Source: Paraburkholderia sacchari (GTDB lineage: Bacteria > Pseudomonadota > Gammaproteobacteria > Burkholderiales > Burkholderiaceae). Taken from it: a stretch of 64,000 nucleotides of DNA. Location of the stretch: positions 1,330,499 to 1,394,498 of the forward strand of contig NZ_JTDB02000001.1 in assembly GCF_000785435.2 (NCBI RefSeq), given 5' to 3'. Both the position numbers and the translations under genes were made by a program. Shown here one piece after another: positions 52,785 to 61,958 of the stretch (positions are counted from its first letter, which is position 1; each line of letters starts with the position of its first letter). The notes below the pieces were generated by a model. The model ran no database searches, was not told where the DNA came from, and was given only the letters and a program-made list of their open reading frames with translations.

Positions 52785-53490
52785 CTTCGTCCCGCGCAGC
52801 AGGCGCACCGGCGCGCGCCCGATGCAGCACGGCCAGCACCTCGCTCGCCGTCTTTTCCGAATGCTCGCGCAAAATCCGCGGTAAATCAGCGTGCGCAGGA
52901 TCTTCAAGCGCAGCCAGAATCGCATCATGCTCAACCATCGATTCCGACCAGCGCAACACATCGGTATTCGCCGCGCCGCGCGCGCGATGCACTTTCGCCA
53001 TCAGCGTCGCGTAGATATTCGAAAGCACCGGATTCCCGGCCGCATCCACGATCATCTGATGCACCTGCTGATTCAGCTGGAAATACGCTAGCCGCTCGCC
53101 CGCATGGTGGCATTCCACCATGCGCCGGTGCTTCGCCGCGATGGCGGCCACCTGCGCGACGCTCACGCGCTGCTGCAACAACGCCCCCGCCATCGCTTCG
53201 AAGCCGTGCAGCATCTCGAAGGTGCTGGCGAGGTCGTCGAGGTCGATCGCCGCCACGCGGTAGCCAATGTATTGCCGGTGCGTCACGCGCCCTTCCGAAA
53301 CCAGCACCTTGAGCGCCTCGCGCAAGGGCGTCTTCGACACGTCGAACGCCATGCACATTTCTTTTTCGTCGATGCGCGCGCCCGGCGGCATCTCGCCTTC
53401 ATCGATCATGACGCGCAAGCGCGCGGCGACCTCCGCGGCCATGCCGCGAGTGCGCAACAACAGAGGGGAGCTATTCGACTGACTATTCAT
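52765..53490 (-). CDS. FCD-type GntR regulator, module copy 1
   Basis: A 241-residue regulator: winged helix at about 15-80 (PPGARIDEKEMCMAFDVSKTPL) and FCD domain at 90-225, with NQQVHQMIVDAAGNPVLS carrying metal-site residues. It is clearly paralogous to the regulator at 59675-60385; both share SKIHRARGAAN-like and TPLREALKxLV blocks. It is divergent from an MFS transporter gene and probably represses it in the absence of substrate. GGTACATACC at 53513-53522, 23 bases before its start, is a possible autoregulatory operator. Confidence 0.88.
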   Translation of the reverse strand: MNSQSNSSPLLLRTRGMAAEVAARLRVMIDEGEMPPGARIDEKEMCMAFDVSKTPLREALKVLVSEGRVTHRQYIGYRVAAIDLDDLASTFEMLHGFEAMAGALLQQRVSVAQVAAIAAKHRRMVECHHAGERLAYFQLNQQVHQMIVDAAGNPVLSNIYATLMAKVHRARGAANTDVLRWSESMVEHDAILAALEDPAHADLPRILREHSEKTASEVLAVLHRARAGAPAARDEVIASCA

Positions 53491-53566
53491 GGCAAGAGCT
53501 TAACATGACCCTGGTACATACCCTGTATTTTTGCATGATTTTATAAAAATCAATGAGTTAGTGTAT

Positions 53567-53596
53567 TTGTAATTATAGATTCTTAATCCTATACTC
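53567..53596 (+). promoter_or_regulatory. Promoter of transporter module copy 1
   Basis: TTGTAA (53567-53572) and TATACT (53591-53596) are separated by 18 bases in an AT-rich spacer, 53 bases before the MFS start. The same two hexamers with a 17-base spacer precede the paralogous module at 60502. Confidence 0.55.
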
Positions 53597-53649
53597 TGTC
53601 GGACGTTGCGCGACGCCATGAAAACATCCGCCTCTCCCAGGAGCTGTTC

Positions 53650-54948
53650 ATGTCAACAACATCCGGTGTGGCCGCCATGGCGGTCCACAAGTCCAGCGTG
53701 CGCTGGAAGATTTTTCTGGTCATGCTGAGCCTCATTTCGATCAACTACATCGACCGTGCGTCGTTGTCGGTCGCCATGCCGCTGATCTCGAAGGAGTTCG
53801 ACGTCGGTCCGGCCATGGAAGGGCTCATCCTCAGCTCGTTCTTTTGGACCTATGCGTTCATGCAGATTCCGGGCGGCATGCTGGCCGACCGTTTCAAGCC
53901 GCGCATCGTGATCGCCTGCGCCACTGTCTTCTGGGGCTTCTTCCAGGCCATCGCCGCGCTGTGCACGAACGCCCCGGCCCTGCTGCTCACGCGTCTGGGT
54001 CTTGGCGCGTCGGAAGCGCCGATCATGCCCGCGGGCGGCAAGCTCAACGCCCTCTGGATGACGCAGACCGAACGCGGCCGCGGCGCGACCCTGCTCGACG
54101 GCGGCGCGCCGCTGGGCGCGGCGCTCGGCGCGATCCTCATCACCGGGCTCATCGCCATGCTCGGCTCGTGGCGTCTTGCCTTCGCGGTCGCGGGCATCGG
54201 CACGGTGCTCGCCGGCATCCTCGCGTGGTTCTATGTGCGCAATACGCCGCGCGAACATCCGGGCGTGAACGAACTGGAAGCCGCCTATATCGAGGAATCG
54301 CACGCACAAGACGCGGCGCTCGAACCGGCCTCGCTCTCGGGCCGCACGAGCGACTTCTTCAAGTACCGCTCGGTGTGGGGCATGTTCTTCGGCTGGATGT
54401 GCTTCAACACGGTTTTCTACGGACTCCTGACGTGGATGCCGAACTACCTGCACATGGTGCACGGCTTCGACATCAAGCAGATGGGCGGTTCGAGCTTCAT
54501 TATCTTTTTCAGCGGTTTCATTGGCGAGCTGGTCGGCGGCTGGATCGCCGACAAGTGGAAGGCCGCGGGCGGTCGCCCCAATGTCGTGATGCGCACGCTG
54601 TTCGGCATCGCGGCGGTGATCGCTACCCTATCGATCTTCTCGGTCGCCTACGTGACCAATGCGGTCGCCGTAGTCGCGCTGCTCTCGACCACGCTGTTTT
54701 TCCTGCGCTGGTGCGGTCTTTACTGGTGCATCCCGTCGTCGCTCGGCACGCGCAGCAAGATCGGTTTCCTTGGCGGCTTCATGAATCTCGGCGGCAATAT
54801 CGGCGGTATTTCGGTGCCGATCATCGTCGGCGCGATCGTGCAGCTCACGCACTCGTACTTCCTCGCGCTGATGTTCTTCGCGGCGGCCGGCGTCGGCCTG
54901 CTGGTGTGTTCGAGCGTGATCGACTACGAAAAGAAGATTCCAGTTTGA
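53650..54948 (+). CDS. MFS transporter, anion:cation symporter (ACS) type, module copy 1
   Basis: A 432-residue, 12-helix transporter. ISINYIDRASLSVAMPLIS in helix 1 and the loop GGMLADRFKPRIVI match the ACS family of organic-anion importers (glucarate, galactonate, phthalate). It is highly similar along its whole length to the protein at 60622-61917, as shown by shared blocks such as GRGATLLDGGAPLGAALGA and GGWIADKWKAAGG. AGGAG precedes the ATG. It should import the acidic substrate handled by the following enzymes. Confidence 0.9.
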   Translation: MSTTSGVAAMAVHKSSVRWKIFLVMLSLISINYIDRASLSVAMPLISKEFDVGPAMEGLILSSFFWTYAFMQIPGGMLADRFKPRIVIACATVFWGFFQAIAALCTNAPALLLTRLGLGASEAPIMPAGGKLNALWMTQTERGRGATLLDGGAPLGAALGAILITGLIAMLGSWRLAFAVAGIGTVLAGILAWFYVRNTPREHPGVNELEAAYIEESHAQDAALEPASLSGRTSDFFKYRSVWGMFFGWMCFNTVFYGLLTWMPNYLHMVHGFDIKQMGGSSFIIFFSGFIGELVGGWIADKWKAAGGRPNVVMRTLFGIAAVIATLSIFSVAYVTNAVAVVALLSTTLFFLRWCGLYWCIPSSLGTRSKIGFLGGFMNLGGNIGGISVPIIVGAIVQLTHSYFLALMFFAAAGVGLLVCSSVIDYEKKIPV

Positions 54949-55014
54949 ATCTTTATTAACGCGGTCCGCTGCCTCCCGCTTCATTTATTCAATTATTCAT
55001 CTTTAGATATCGAC

Positions 55015-55743
55015 ATGAACAAGCGCACTCTTCTCGGCATGCTCACGCCGTCGTCCAATACTGCGCTCGAGCCGCTCACGAGCGCGATGGTCGCGGGCCT
55101 GCCCGATGTCTCCGCGCACTTCGCACGTTTTCCCGTGACGGAGATCTCGCTCTCGGACCAGGCGCTCGGCCAGTTCGACGACACCAAAATCCTGCAAGCC
55201 GCCGAGTTGCTCGCCGACGCCAAGGTCGATGTGATCGGCTGGAACGGCACGTCCTCGGGCTGGCTCGGTTTCGAAGCCGACGAGCGTTTATGCCGCCGCA
55301 TCACCGAGGTCACCGGCATCCCCGCCACGACCTCCGTGCTCGCGCTCAATGAGATCCTGCGCAAGACTGGCGCCGAAGATTTCGGCCTCGTCACGCCCTA
55401 CCTCGAAGAGGTGCAGGAAAGAATCGTCGCCAACTACCGCAGCGAAGGTCTGAACTGCATTGCCGAGCGTCATCTGGGCCTGAAGGTCAATTTTTCGTTC
55501 TCCGAAGTCACGGCCGACCAGATCCGCGAGATGGTTCTTGCCGTAGCCGCCGCCAAGCCGCGCGCGATCACGACCTTCTGCACGAACCTGAAGGCCGCGC
55601 ATCTCGTGCGGGCGCTCGAGGAAGAGACCGGCATTCCCGTCTACGACACGATCTCCACGGTGGTCTGGAAGTCGCTCCAGCTCGCCGGCTACGACACCCG
55701 CAGCGTCAAGGGCTGGGGGCGTCTGTTCAGCGAAGTCGTTTAA
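55015..55743 (+). CDS. Asp/Glu-racemase-superfamily enzyme with decarboxylase-like active site, copy 1
   Basis: A 242-residue cytosolic enzyme related to maleate isomerase and arylmalonate decarboxylase (AMDase). TPSSNTALEP at 11-20 is family-typical. The first catalytic Cys of isomerases and racemases is replaced by Gly78-Thr79-Ser80 (WNGTSSG), while the second, Cys189 (TFCTNLKAAH), and Tyr129 (TPYLEEV) are kept. This matches AMDase (Gly74-Thr75-Ser76, Tyr126, Cys188 as I recall them), which decarboxylates substituted malonates. It lies 66 bases after the transporter and has a close paralogue at 61959. Confidence 0.85.
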   Translation: MNKRTLLGMLTPSSNTALEPLTSAMVAGLPDVSAHFARFPVTEISLSDQALGQFDDTKILQAAELLADAKVDVIGWNGTSSGWLGFEADERLCRRITEVTGIPATTSVLALNEILRKTGAEDFGLVTPYLEEVQERIVANYRSEGLNCIAERHLGLKVNFSFSEVTADQIREMVLAVAAAKPRAITTFCTNLKAAHLVRALEEETGIPVYDTISTVVWKSLQLAGYDTRSVKGWGRLFSEVV

Positions 55744-55794
55744 GGACCGGGCGAGCGCGCTGCGTTATTAAGCAAAACGAACAAGGAGCAATCG

Positions 55795-57003
55795 ATGAGA
55801 GTGCCTCAAACGTTGTGCAGGATGGCGGCTGCGGCGATCGTCGCCGGCTCGGCGGCGCACGCGGCGCATGCCTCCGGCGCCACCCGTCCGGCATCGCAGG
55901 ACATGCCCACTGTGGTACCCGAATCGGTCGGCGTCGATTCGGCGCCGCTCGTTCGCATGTCGCAATGGCTGCGCAACGACAAGATGGACGTACGCAGCCT
56001 CGTGGTCGTGAAGGACGGCAAGATCGTGTTCGAGCGCTATAGCGACGGCCTCACGCGCGACAACAATTACGAGCTGTACTCAGTCACGAAGACGATTACC
56101 GCGCTGCTCACCGGCATCCTGGTGGGCGAAGGCAAGCTCAGCCCGTCGACGAAAGCAGCGCCCATGATCGCCCAGGCGCGCCCCGACCTCGCAAGCGAAC
56201 TCGCCGACAAGCAGAACATCGAGCTGCGCCACCTGATGTCGATGTCAAGCGGCCTCAGCTATCAGACGCGCGAAGGCACGGACCCGCTCTACTACGAAGC
56301 GCCCGACCGGCTGCGCGTCGCGGTCACGAGCCGCGCCACCGGGACGGCGCCCGGCACGCACTTCGACTATATCGACGTGAATCCCGTGCTCACGGGCACG
56401 GCCGTTTCGATCGCCGCGCAACAGCCCGAGGACCAGTTCGCGCGCGAGAAGCTGTTCGGGCCGCTCGGCATGTCGCATTACCGCTGGAGCGGCGCGGACA
56501 AAACCGGCGCGGTTTCGGGCGGCTGGGGACTGCGCCTGCGCGCCGTGGACATGGCCAAAATCGGCATGCTGCTGCTCGACGGCGGACGCTGGCACGGCAA
56601 GCAGGTCGTGCCCGCCGCATGGATCAAGCAGATGGCGACGCCCTCGCCCGCCGCCGCCGACTACGGCTATTACTGCTGGATTCAGCACGTCGTCGAGAAA
56701 GGCCAGCCCGAGTACGGCGCGATGGGATTCAAGGGGCAATTCATCACGGTGCTGCCCAAGCAGCACGCCGTGGTCGTGATGACGAGCCTGCTGCCCACCG
56801 AAGGCGGGCTGCGCGACGCGACCTACCTCCAGCAATATCGGCGCATGGTCAACGAGTACATTCTTCCCGCGCTCTCGCCCGCGAGCAAACCGGCGCAGAC
56901 CGCCGCGAAAACCCAGGCGCTGCATGAGGAACTCGAAAGGAGCCGCCAGACCCAAGGCGTTCCTGGCACGGCCACCGCATTCAACGACGCCCCTGAAACC
57001 TGA
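55795..57003 (+). CDS. Secreted serine hydrolase, class C beta-lactamase/esterase fold, copy 1
   Basis: A 402-residue exported hydrolase with a signal peptide ending about AHAAHA. The active-site Ser96-x-x-Lys99 (YSVTK) and the tyrosine motif at Tyr192 (DYIDVN) match the penicillin-binding-protein/EstB/6-aminohexanoate-dimer-hydrolase family. MSSGLSYQ and GMGFKGQF-like C-terminal blocks (AMGFKGQFITVLP) also fit. It could cleave an ester or amide outside the cytoplasm, before uptake. AGGAG precedes the ATG. The next gene is a tandem paralogue. Confidence 0.87.
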   Translation: MRVPQTLCRMAAAAIVAGSAAHAAHASGATRPASQDMPTVVPESVGVDSAPLVRMSQWLRNDKMDVRSLVVVKDGKIVFERYSDGLTRDNNYELYSVTKTITALLTGILVGEGKLSPSTKAAPMIAQARPDLASELADKQNIELRHLMSMSSGLSYQTREGTDPLYYEAPDRLRVAVTSRATGTAPGTHFDYIDVNPVLTGTAVSIAAQQPEDQFAREKLFGPLGMSHYRWSGADKTGAVSGGWGLRLRAVDMAKIGMLLLDGGRWHGKQVVPAAWIKQMATPSPAAADYGYYCWIQHVVEKGQPEYGAMGFKGQFITVLPKQHAVVVMTSLLPTEGGLRDATYLQQYRRMVNEYILPALSPASKPAQTAAKTQALHEELERSRQTQGVPGTATAFNDAPET

Positions 57004-57017
57004 AGGAAACCGCGACG

Positions 57018-58286
57018 ATGACAATCCAGACGGTCCCGCCGCTCCCCGTGTTTTCGCCGTCCCGTTCACGGCCTGCATCGCCGGTGCTGCGCGCGCTGCT
57101 CGCGCGCGTGGCGCCGCTTGTGTTCGGCGCGAGCGCGCTCGTGCCGTTCGCGGCCAGCGCGCAGCAAGCGAGCGCCCCGCTCCAAGAAGCCGGCATTGAA
57201 TCCACTACGCCCGAGGACGTGGGCGTCGATTCGAGCGAGCTCGTGCGTCTCTCGCAATGGATACGCGACCAGAAGCTCGACGTCTACAGCCTGCTCGTGG
57301 TGAAAGACGGCAAGCTGATTTTCGAGCGCTACGGCGCGGGCGCATCGCGCAACGCCAACTACGAGCTGTATTCCGTGACCAAGTCGGTGACGTCGCTGGT
57401 CGCGGGCATCCTGGTCGACCAGGGCAAGATCGGCCTGAACGATTCGGTGGGCGACAAGCTGAGCGCATGGCGCCCCGACTTGCGCGCGGACTTCGCCGAC
57501 AAGCGCAACATCGAGCTGCGCCACGTGCTGTCGATGTCGAGCGGCCTGCATTACGACTTCCGCCCCAAGGACGATCCCATCTACTACACGGCGCCCGATC
57601 GCCTGAAGCTTGCGGCCGCAACCAAACCGAAGGTCGCGCCCAGCACGGAATTCGAATACACCGACATCAATCCGATCCTGACTTCGGCCATGTTGAGCGC
57701 GGCGGCGCACGCGCCCGTCGAACAGTATGCGCAAGCGCACCTGTTCGAGCCGCTCGGCATGCAGCACGCGGCCTGGGAACGCGCCGACCAGAAGGGTCTG
57801 GTCTCGGCGGGCTGGGGCTTGCGGCTGCGCGCGGTGGACATGGCGAAGATCGGCATGCTGGTGCTCGATCATGGCCGCTGGCAGGGCCGCCAGGTGGTGC
57901 CGCAGCAGTGGATCGCGCAGATGACGACGCCGGCCGTTTCGCCTTACTTCGGCTACTACTGGTGGGTCAACAACATCGTGCAGAGCGAGCCCGAGTTTGA
58001 TGCTATGGGCTTCAAGGGGCAGTTCATCACGGTGCTGCCCAAGCGCAACACGGTGATCGTGATGACGAGCATGCTGCCGATCGAAGGCGGCCTGCGCGAC
58101 GCGAAGAACGTGCAGATGTTCCGGCAGATGGTGAGCGGCTATATCGTTCCGGCGCTCGACAATGCGCAGCACGCGAAGCCCAGCGACGCGCGCCGCCAGG
58201 CGCTCGCGCAGGAACTGGAGGTGAGCGCGCGCACGCAAGGCATTCCGGGCACGTCGATGGACCCGACCGACAAGCCGAAGCTATAA
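57018..58286 (+). CDS. Secreted serine hydrolase, class C beta-lactamase/esterase fold, copy 2
   Basis: A 422-residue paralogue of the preceding protein, 14 bases after it. It has a longer N-terminus with the signal cleavage near AASA-QQ. Ser119-x-x-Lys122 (YSVTKS) and FEYTDINPILT form the active site. Sequence similarity to copy 1 runs the full length (HVLSMSSGLHYD, GWGLRLRAVDMAKIGML). The two may act on different chain lengths or stereoisomers of one substrate family. Confidence 0.87.
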   Translation: MTIQTVPPLPVFSPSRSRPASPVLRALLARVAPLVFGASALVPFAASAQQASAPLQEAGIESTTPEDVGVDSSELVRLSQWIRDQKLDVYSLLVVKDGKLIFERYGAGASRNANYELYSVTKSVTSLVAGILVDQGKIGLNDSVGDKLSAWRPDLRADFADKRNIELRHVLSMSSGLHYDFRPKDDPIYYTAPDRLKLAAATKPKVAPSTEFEYTDINPILTSAMLSAAAHAPVEQYAQAHLFEPLGMQHAAWERADQKGLVSAGWGLRLRAVDMAKIGMLVLDHGRWQGRQVVPQQWIAQMTTPAVSPYFGYYWWVNNIVQSEPEFDAMGFKGQFITVLPKRNTVIVMTSMLPIEGGLRDAKNVQMFRQMVSGYIVPALDNAQHAKPSDARRQALAQELEVSARTQGIPGTSMDPTDKPKL

Positions 58287-58387
58287 GTGGCTGACGCCCC
58301 GCCGCGCGACGCGCTCGCGCGGCCACGCCGGAACCCGCGCTAAATTTGCCACTGAAGTTGACACTAACGTTGGCGCTAAAGTTACCG

Positions 58388-59092
58388 CTAGAACCAGCGC
58401 CAGATGCCTGCGGCCATGCCGGCAATCGGCCGATGCGCCCAGGTCGCGACGAGCCAGACGACGAGTCCGCCCGCCAGCGCGTGCATGCCGAAGCCGCCCA
58501 GCCGCGCACGGCCCGCCGCGATGGCCGCGAACGGCAGGTAGCTCGTTTTCGCCTCCCATGCGGGCCATTGCTCGGGTTGCAGGCGCTCCTTCTTGCGGTC
58601 CTGCAAGGCGGAGCCGACCAGCGCGAGCACGATCATCGCCACCGCAACCACGATGTTCTTCCCGACCGGATACACCGCGATATGACACAGCCCCCAAAGG
58701 GCGAACGCCCACATCATCGGATGACGCGTGACCGCGTAGACGCCGTGCGCCGTCTCGGGAAACGCGCCGGACCGGCCGCCCGTGGGCAGCGCGGGATTGC
58801 GGATCAGCGAGCCCATCAGCAGAATCGAGGCGATCAGCATCACCGCCGTCACCACGGCCCAGAGGCCGTTGCCGACCGCCCAGAGCGGCTCGGTCAGCGG
58901 CGCGCGCCGGTAGGCCACGATCATCCAGCCGATCGTCGCGAACGAGACCAGCGAGTAGATGCCCTGGAACGCGGCCTCGCCGATCGCGCCCACCAAAGGC
59001 TTGCGCAATGGATGGGACAGGATGAAGTGGCTGCCCACGAAGGCGGCGGACGCCGCCACGACTGCGGTGATGCTTCCATCAGGGCTTGGCAT
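58388..59092 (-). CDS. NnrU-family membrane protein
   Basis: A 234-residue protein with about six membrane helices. The conserved TRHPMMWAFALWGLCHI block (near 122-138) is the NnrU/methyltransferase-like motif. NnrU proteins were first linked to denitrification, but homologues occur without it. It interrupts the catabolic locus on the opposite strand. Directly before its stop codon, 58330-58380 holds four imperfect 12-base repeats. Confidence 0.82.
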   Translation of the reverse strand: MPSPDGSITAVVAASAAFVGSHFILSHPLRKPLVGAIGEAAFQGIYSLVSFATIGWMIVAYRRAPLTEPLWAVGNGLWAVVTAVMLIASILLMGSLIRNPALPTGGRSGAFPETAHGVYAVTRHPMMWAFALWGLCHIAVYPVGKNIVVAVAMIVLALVGSALQDRKKERLQPEQWPAWEAKTSYLPFAAIAAGRARLGGFGMHALAGGLVVWLVATWAHRPIAGMAAGIWRWF

Positions 59093-59223
59093 GAGCGTGG
59101 CTCCTCAGGTCATATCGTCAGCGATTCGTCAGGGTTCGATGCGCGCGCATACAAATGCGAACCCGGCAAGATTAGCGCCAGCGTGTGGCGTATCGAAGAC
59201 TACTCCCAACTTTCGAGGACAAC

Positions 59224-59643
59224 ATGAAAAAGATCATCGTGAACGCCGGCCCGTACCGCTTCGTCGGCCGGCTGGAAGAAGAACGCGCGCCACGCACCTG
59301 CGAGCGCTTCCTGCAATTGCTGCCGCTCAGGAACAAGGTGATCCATTCGCGCTGGAGCGGCGAAGCCGTGTGGATCCCGCTGGGCGACTTCGATACGGGC
59401 CTCACGTTCGAGAACCACACGAGCCACGCATCGCGCGGCGATATTCTGCTGTACCCCGGCGGCTTCAGCGAAACCGAATTCCTGTTCGTCTATGGCAGTT
59501 CGAGCTTTGCGAGCAAGATGGGGCAGCTTGCCGGCAACCACTTCTTTACGCTGCTCGAAGGCCACGAGCATCTGGAGGCGTTCGGCAAACTCGTGCTGTG
59601 GGAAGGTGCGCAGGACATCGAGTTTACGCTTGCCGACGATTAA
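59224..59643 (+). CDS. DUF3830 protein (cyclophilin-like fold)
   Basis: A 139-residue protein matching the DUF3830 family: ERAPRTCERFLQLLPL, HSRWSGEAVWIPLGD and GDILLYPGGFSETEF. The fold is cyclophilin-like but the function is unknown. Members often sit beside hydantoinase or racemase genes in proteobacterial catabolic clusters, which fits the neighbours here. The ATG follows GAGGACAAC. It is separated from the second module only by the regulator gene. Confidence 0.82.
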   Translation: MKKIIVNAGPYRFVGRLEEERAPRTCERFLQLLPLRNKVIHSRWSGEAVWIPLGDFDTGLTFENHTSHASRGDILLYPGGFSETEFLFVYGSSSFASKMGQLAGNHFFTLLEGHEHLEAFGKLVLWEGAQDIEFTLADD

Positions 59644-59664
59644 CGGCTGACGGCTGACGGCTGA
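59644..59664. repeat. 7-base tandem repeat between DUF3830 and the GntR gene
   Basis: CGGCTGA occurs three times in tandem right after the DUF3830 stop, followed by two copies of an ACTAACG unit (59667-59680). It fills the gap between the two convergent genes. Confidence 0.8.
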
Positions 59665-59674
59665 CAACTAACGA

Positions 59675-60385
59675 CTAACGGCGCCGGCCCGCCTCGCCCG
59701 CGGGCTGCAGCACTTTCATGACTTCCGCGGCCGTGTGCTCGGAATGCTCGCGCAGCAGCCGCGAGAGGCTCGCGCCGTCGCGTTTGCCCAGCGCCTCCAG
59801 GATCGCGCCGTGTTCGCCGAGCGATTCGGCCCAGCGGAACACATCGGCATTGGCCGCACCGCGCGCACGGTGAATCTTGCTCATCAGTGAAGCATACAAA
59901 TCGGATAGCACCGGATTGTTCGCGACATCGACGATCTGCTGATGCACCTTCTGATTGGCGCGGTAGTAAGCCGTGCGCTTGCCGTCGCGATGAAACGCTT
60001 CCATCGCGTGGTGGCGCTCCAGCAGCACCTTCATCTGCTTGTCGTCGATGCGCTGCGCGGCGAGCCGTCCCGCGATTTCCTCCAGCCCGTGCAGCACCTC
60101 GAAGATCGCGGCGATCTCGTCCTTGTTGATCGGCGCGACCTGAAAGCCCATGTGCTGCCGGTGCGTCACATGCCCTTCGGTCACGAGGGTCTTGAGCGCT
60201 TCGCGCAGCGGCGTTCTGGAGATGTCGAACTGCTCGCACAGCGCTTTCTCGTCGATATGTTCGCCGGGCGGCAATTCCCCTTCCAGAATCATCTCGCGCA
60301 ACCGCTCCGCGATTGCCGCGTACATCCCCGTGCCGCGCAGGCTGATGCGCTTGCGTGTGTCCGCCGGTAGTGCCTTCGTGTCCAT
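59675..60385 (-). CDS. FCD-type GntR regulator, module copy 2
   Basis: A 236-residue paralogue of the regulator at 52765-53490: winged helix about 15-80 (PPGEHIDEKALCEQFDISRT) and FCD domain with ANQKVHQQIVDVANNPVL. It is divergent from the second MFS gene. Its C-terminus is basic (GEAGRRR). Conservation of both regulator and gene order with copy 1 argues for duplication of the whole module. Confidence 0.88.
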   Translation of the reverse strand: MDTKALPADTRKRISLRGTGMYAAIAERLREMILEGELPPGEHIDEKALCEQFDISRTPLREALKTLVTEGHVTHRQHMGFQVAPINKDEIAAIFEVLHGLEEIAGRLAAQRIDDKQMKVLLERHHAMEAFHRDGKRTAYYRANQKVHQQIVDVANNPVLSDLYASLMSKIHRARGAANADVFRWAESLGEHGAILEALGKRDGASLSRLLREHSEHTAAEVMKVLQPAGEAGRRR

Positions 60386-60501
60386 GTCGTTTGCTTCCTG
60401 CTTGCTTTCGTTCGTGTCTTCCGTCTTCGCTTAATTTTCCTACACTCCCCCTCGACTATCCACAAAAATTAAAACTCAATAAAATCATATAGTTATAAAA
60501 C

Positions 60502-60530
60502 TTGTAATTTATAATTAGAAATCATATACT
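60502..60530 (+). promoter_or_regulatory. Promoter of transporter module copy 2
   Basis: TTGTAA (60502-60507) and TATACT (60525-60530) are spaced by 17 bases. The flanking TATAATTAGAAAT resembles the inverted TATAATTACAAAT near 53566-53578 in copy 1, so a shared GntR operator could lie between the hexamers. Confidence 0.5.
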
Positions 60531-60621
60531 GCGTTTGCGCAGACAGCGCACCGGGCCGAAAGCGGTCCGGCCACACACATGAAACCCGAAGGCCGTGACC
60601 AGGCGTACGGAGGAGACATCG

Positions 60622-61917
60622 ATGCGAACCGCAAATGCGGCCGTGCAGGCCGAGGCGAGGACCGGCGTACGCTGGCGAATCTTTCTGATCATGTTGATGC
60701 TTATTTCGATCAACTACGTGGACCGGGCCTCGCTGTCCGTCGCCATGCCGCTGATCGCCAAGGAATTCAACATCGCCCCCGGCGTGCAGGGGCTGATTCT
60801 CAGCTCGTTCTTCTGGACTTATGCATTCATGCAGATTCCGGGCGGCATGCTGGCTGACCGTTTCAAGCCGCGCATCGTGATCGCGTTCGCCACGCTGTTC
60901 TGGGGCTTTTTCCAGGGTATCGCCGCGATCTGCACGACGAGCACGGCGCTGATCCTCACCCGTTTGGGCCTGGGCGCGTCGGAAGCGCCGATCTACCCGG
61001 CCGGCGGCAAGCTCAACACCATGTGGATGACGCGCCACGAACGCGGCCGCGGCGCGACCCTGCTCGACGGCGGCGCGCCGCTGGGCGCTGCTCTGGGCGC
61101 GGTAATCATTTCCGGCTTGATCAGCGAGTTCGGCTCGTGGCGCACCTCGTTCGTGGTGGCCGGCGTGGGCACCATGCTGGCAGGCCTGTTCGCGTGGTAC
61201 TACATCCGCAACAACCCGCGCGAGCATCCGGCCGTGAACGAGGCCGAAGCCGACTATCTCGAAGCCGCGCTGCGGGAAGAGCATGCGGAAGAGCCGATCG
61301 ATGCGAGCGGCCGCAGCCTCGACTTCTTCAAGTACCGCTCGGTTTGGGGCATGTTCTTCGGCTGGATGTGCTTCAATTCGCTGTTCTACGGCCTGCTCAC
61401 GTGGATGCCGAACTATCTGAACAAGTCGTACGGCTTCAATATCCAGCAGATGGGCGGCGCGAGCTTCGCCATCTTCTTCAGCGGTTTCGTGGGTGAACTG
61501 GTGGGCGGCTGGATCGCCGACAAGTGGAAGGCCGCGGGCGGCTCGCCCAATCGCGTGATGCGCACGCTGTTCGGCATCGCCGCCGTGTTGGCCACGGCAT
61601 CGATCTTCTCTGTCGCCTATGTGCGCGATCCGGTAACGGTGGTGGTGCTGCTCGCCTCCACGCTGTTTTTCCTGCGCTGGTGCGGCCTGTACTGGTGCCT
61701 GCCTTCGATCCTCGGCACCCGCAACAAGGTCGGCTTTCTGGGCGGCTTCATGAATCTCGGCGGCAATATCGGCGGCGTGCTCGTACCGATCATCGTCGGC
61801 CTGATCGTGCAGACTACCGGCTCCTATTTCCTGGCCCTGATGTTCTTCGCCGCCGCGGGCGCTGGCCTGTTCGTCTGCTCGACCATGATCGACTACGAAC
61901 GCAAGCTGCCTGTTTGA
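60622..61917 (+). CDS. MFS transporter, ACS type, module copy 2
   Basis: A 431-residue 12-helix organic-anion importer, full-length paralogue of the protein at 53650-54948. It shares ISINYVDRASLSVAMPLIA, the GGMLADRFKPRIVI loop and DFFKYRSVWGMFFGWM with copy 1. The start at 60622 follows GGAGGAGACATCG; an upstream ATG at 60595 lacks such a site. The most divergent parts are the central loop and helices 7-8, where specificity may differ. Confidence 0.9.
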   Translation: MRTANAAVQAEARTGVRWRIFLIMLMLISINYVDRASLSVAMPLIAKEFNIAPGVQGLILSSFFWTYAFMQIPGGMLADRFKPRIVIAFATLFWGFFQGIAAICTTSTALILTRLGLGASEAPIYPAGGKLNTMWMTRHERGRGATLLDGGAPLGAALGAVIISGLISEFGSWRTSFVVAGVGTMLAGLFAWYYIRNNPREHPAVNEAEADYLEAALREEHAEEPIDASGRSLDFFKYRSVWGMFFGWMCFNSLFYGLLTWMPNYLNKSYGFNIQQMGGASFAIFFSGFVGELVGGWIADKWKAAGGSPNRVMRTLFGIAAVLATASIFSVAYVRDPVTVVVLLASTLFFLRWCGLYWCLPSILGTRNKVGFLGGFMNLGGNIGGVLVPIIVGLIVQTTGSYFLALMFFAAAGAGLFVCSTMIDYERKLPV

Positions 61918-61958
61918 GCTTTCACTAATTTAGTAACTGACTGATTGCAGACTTCATC

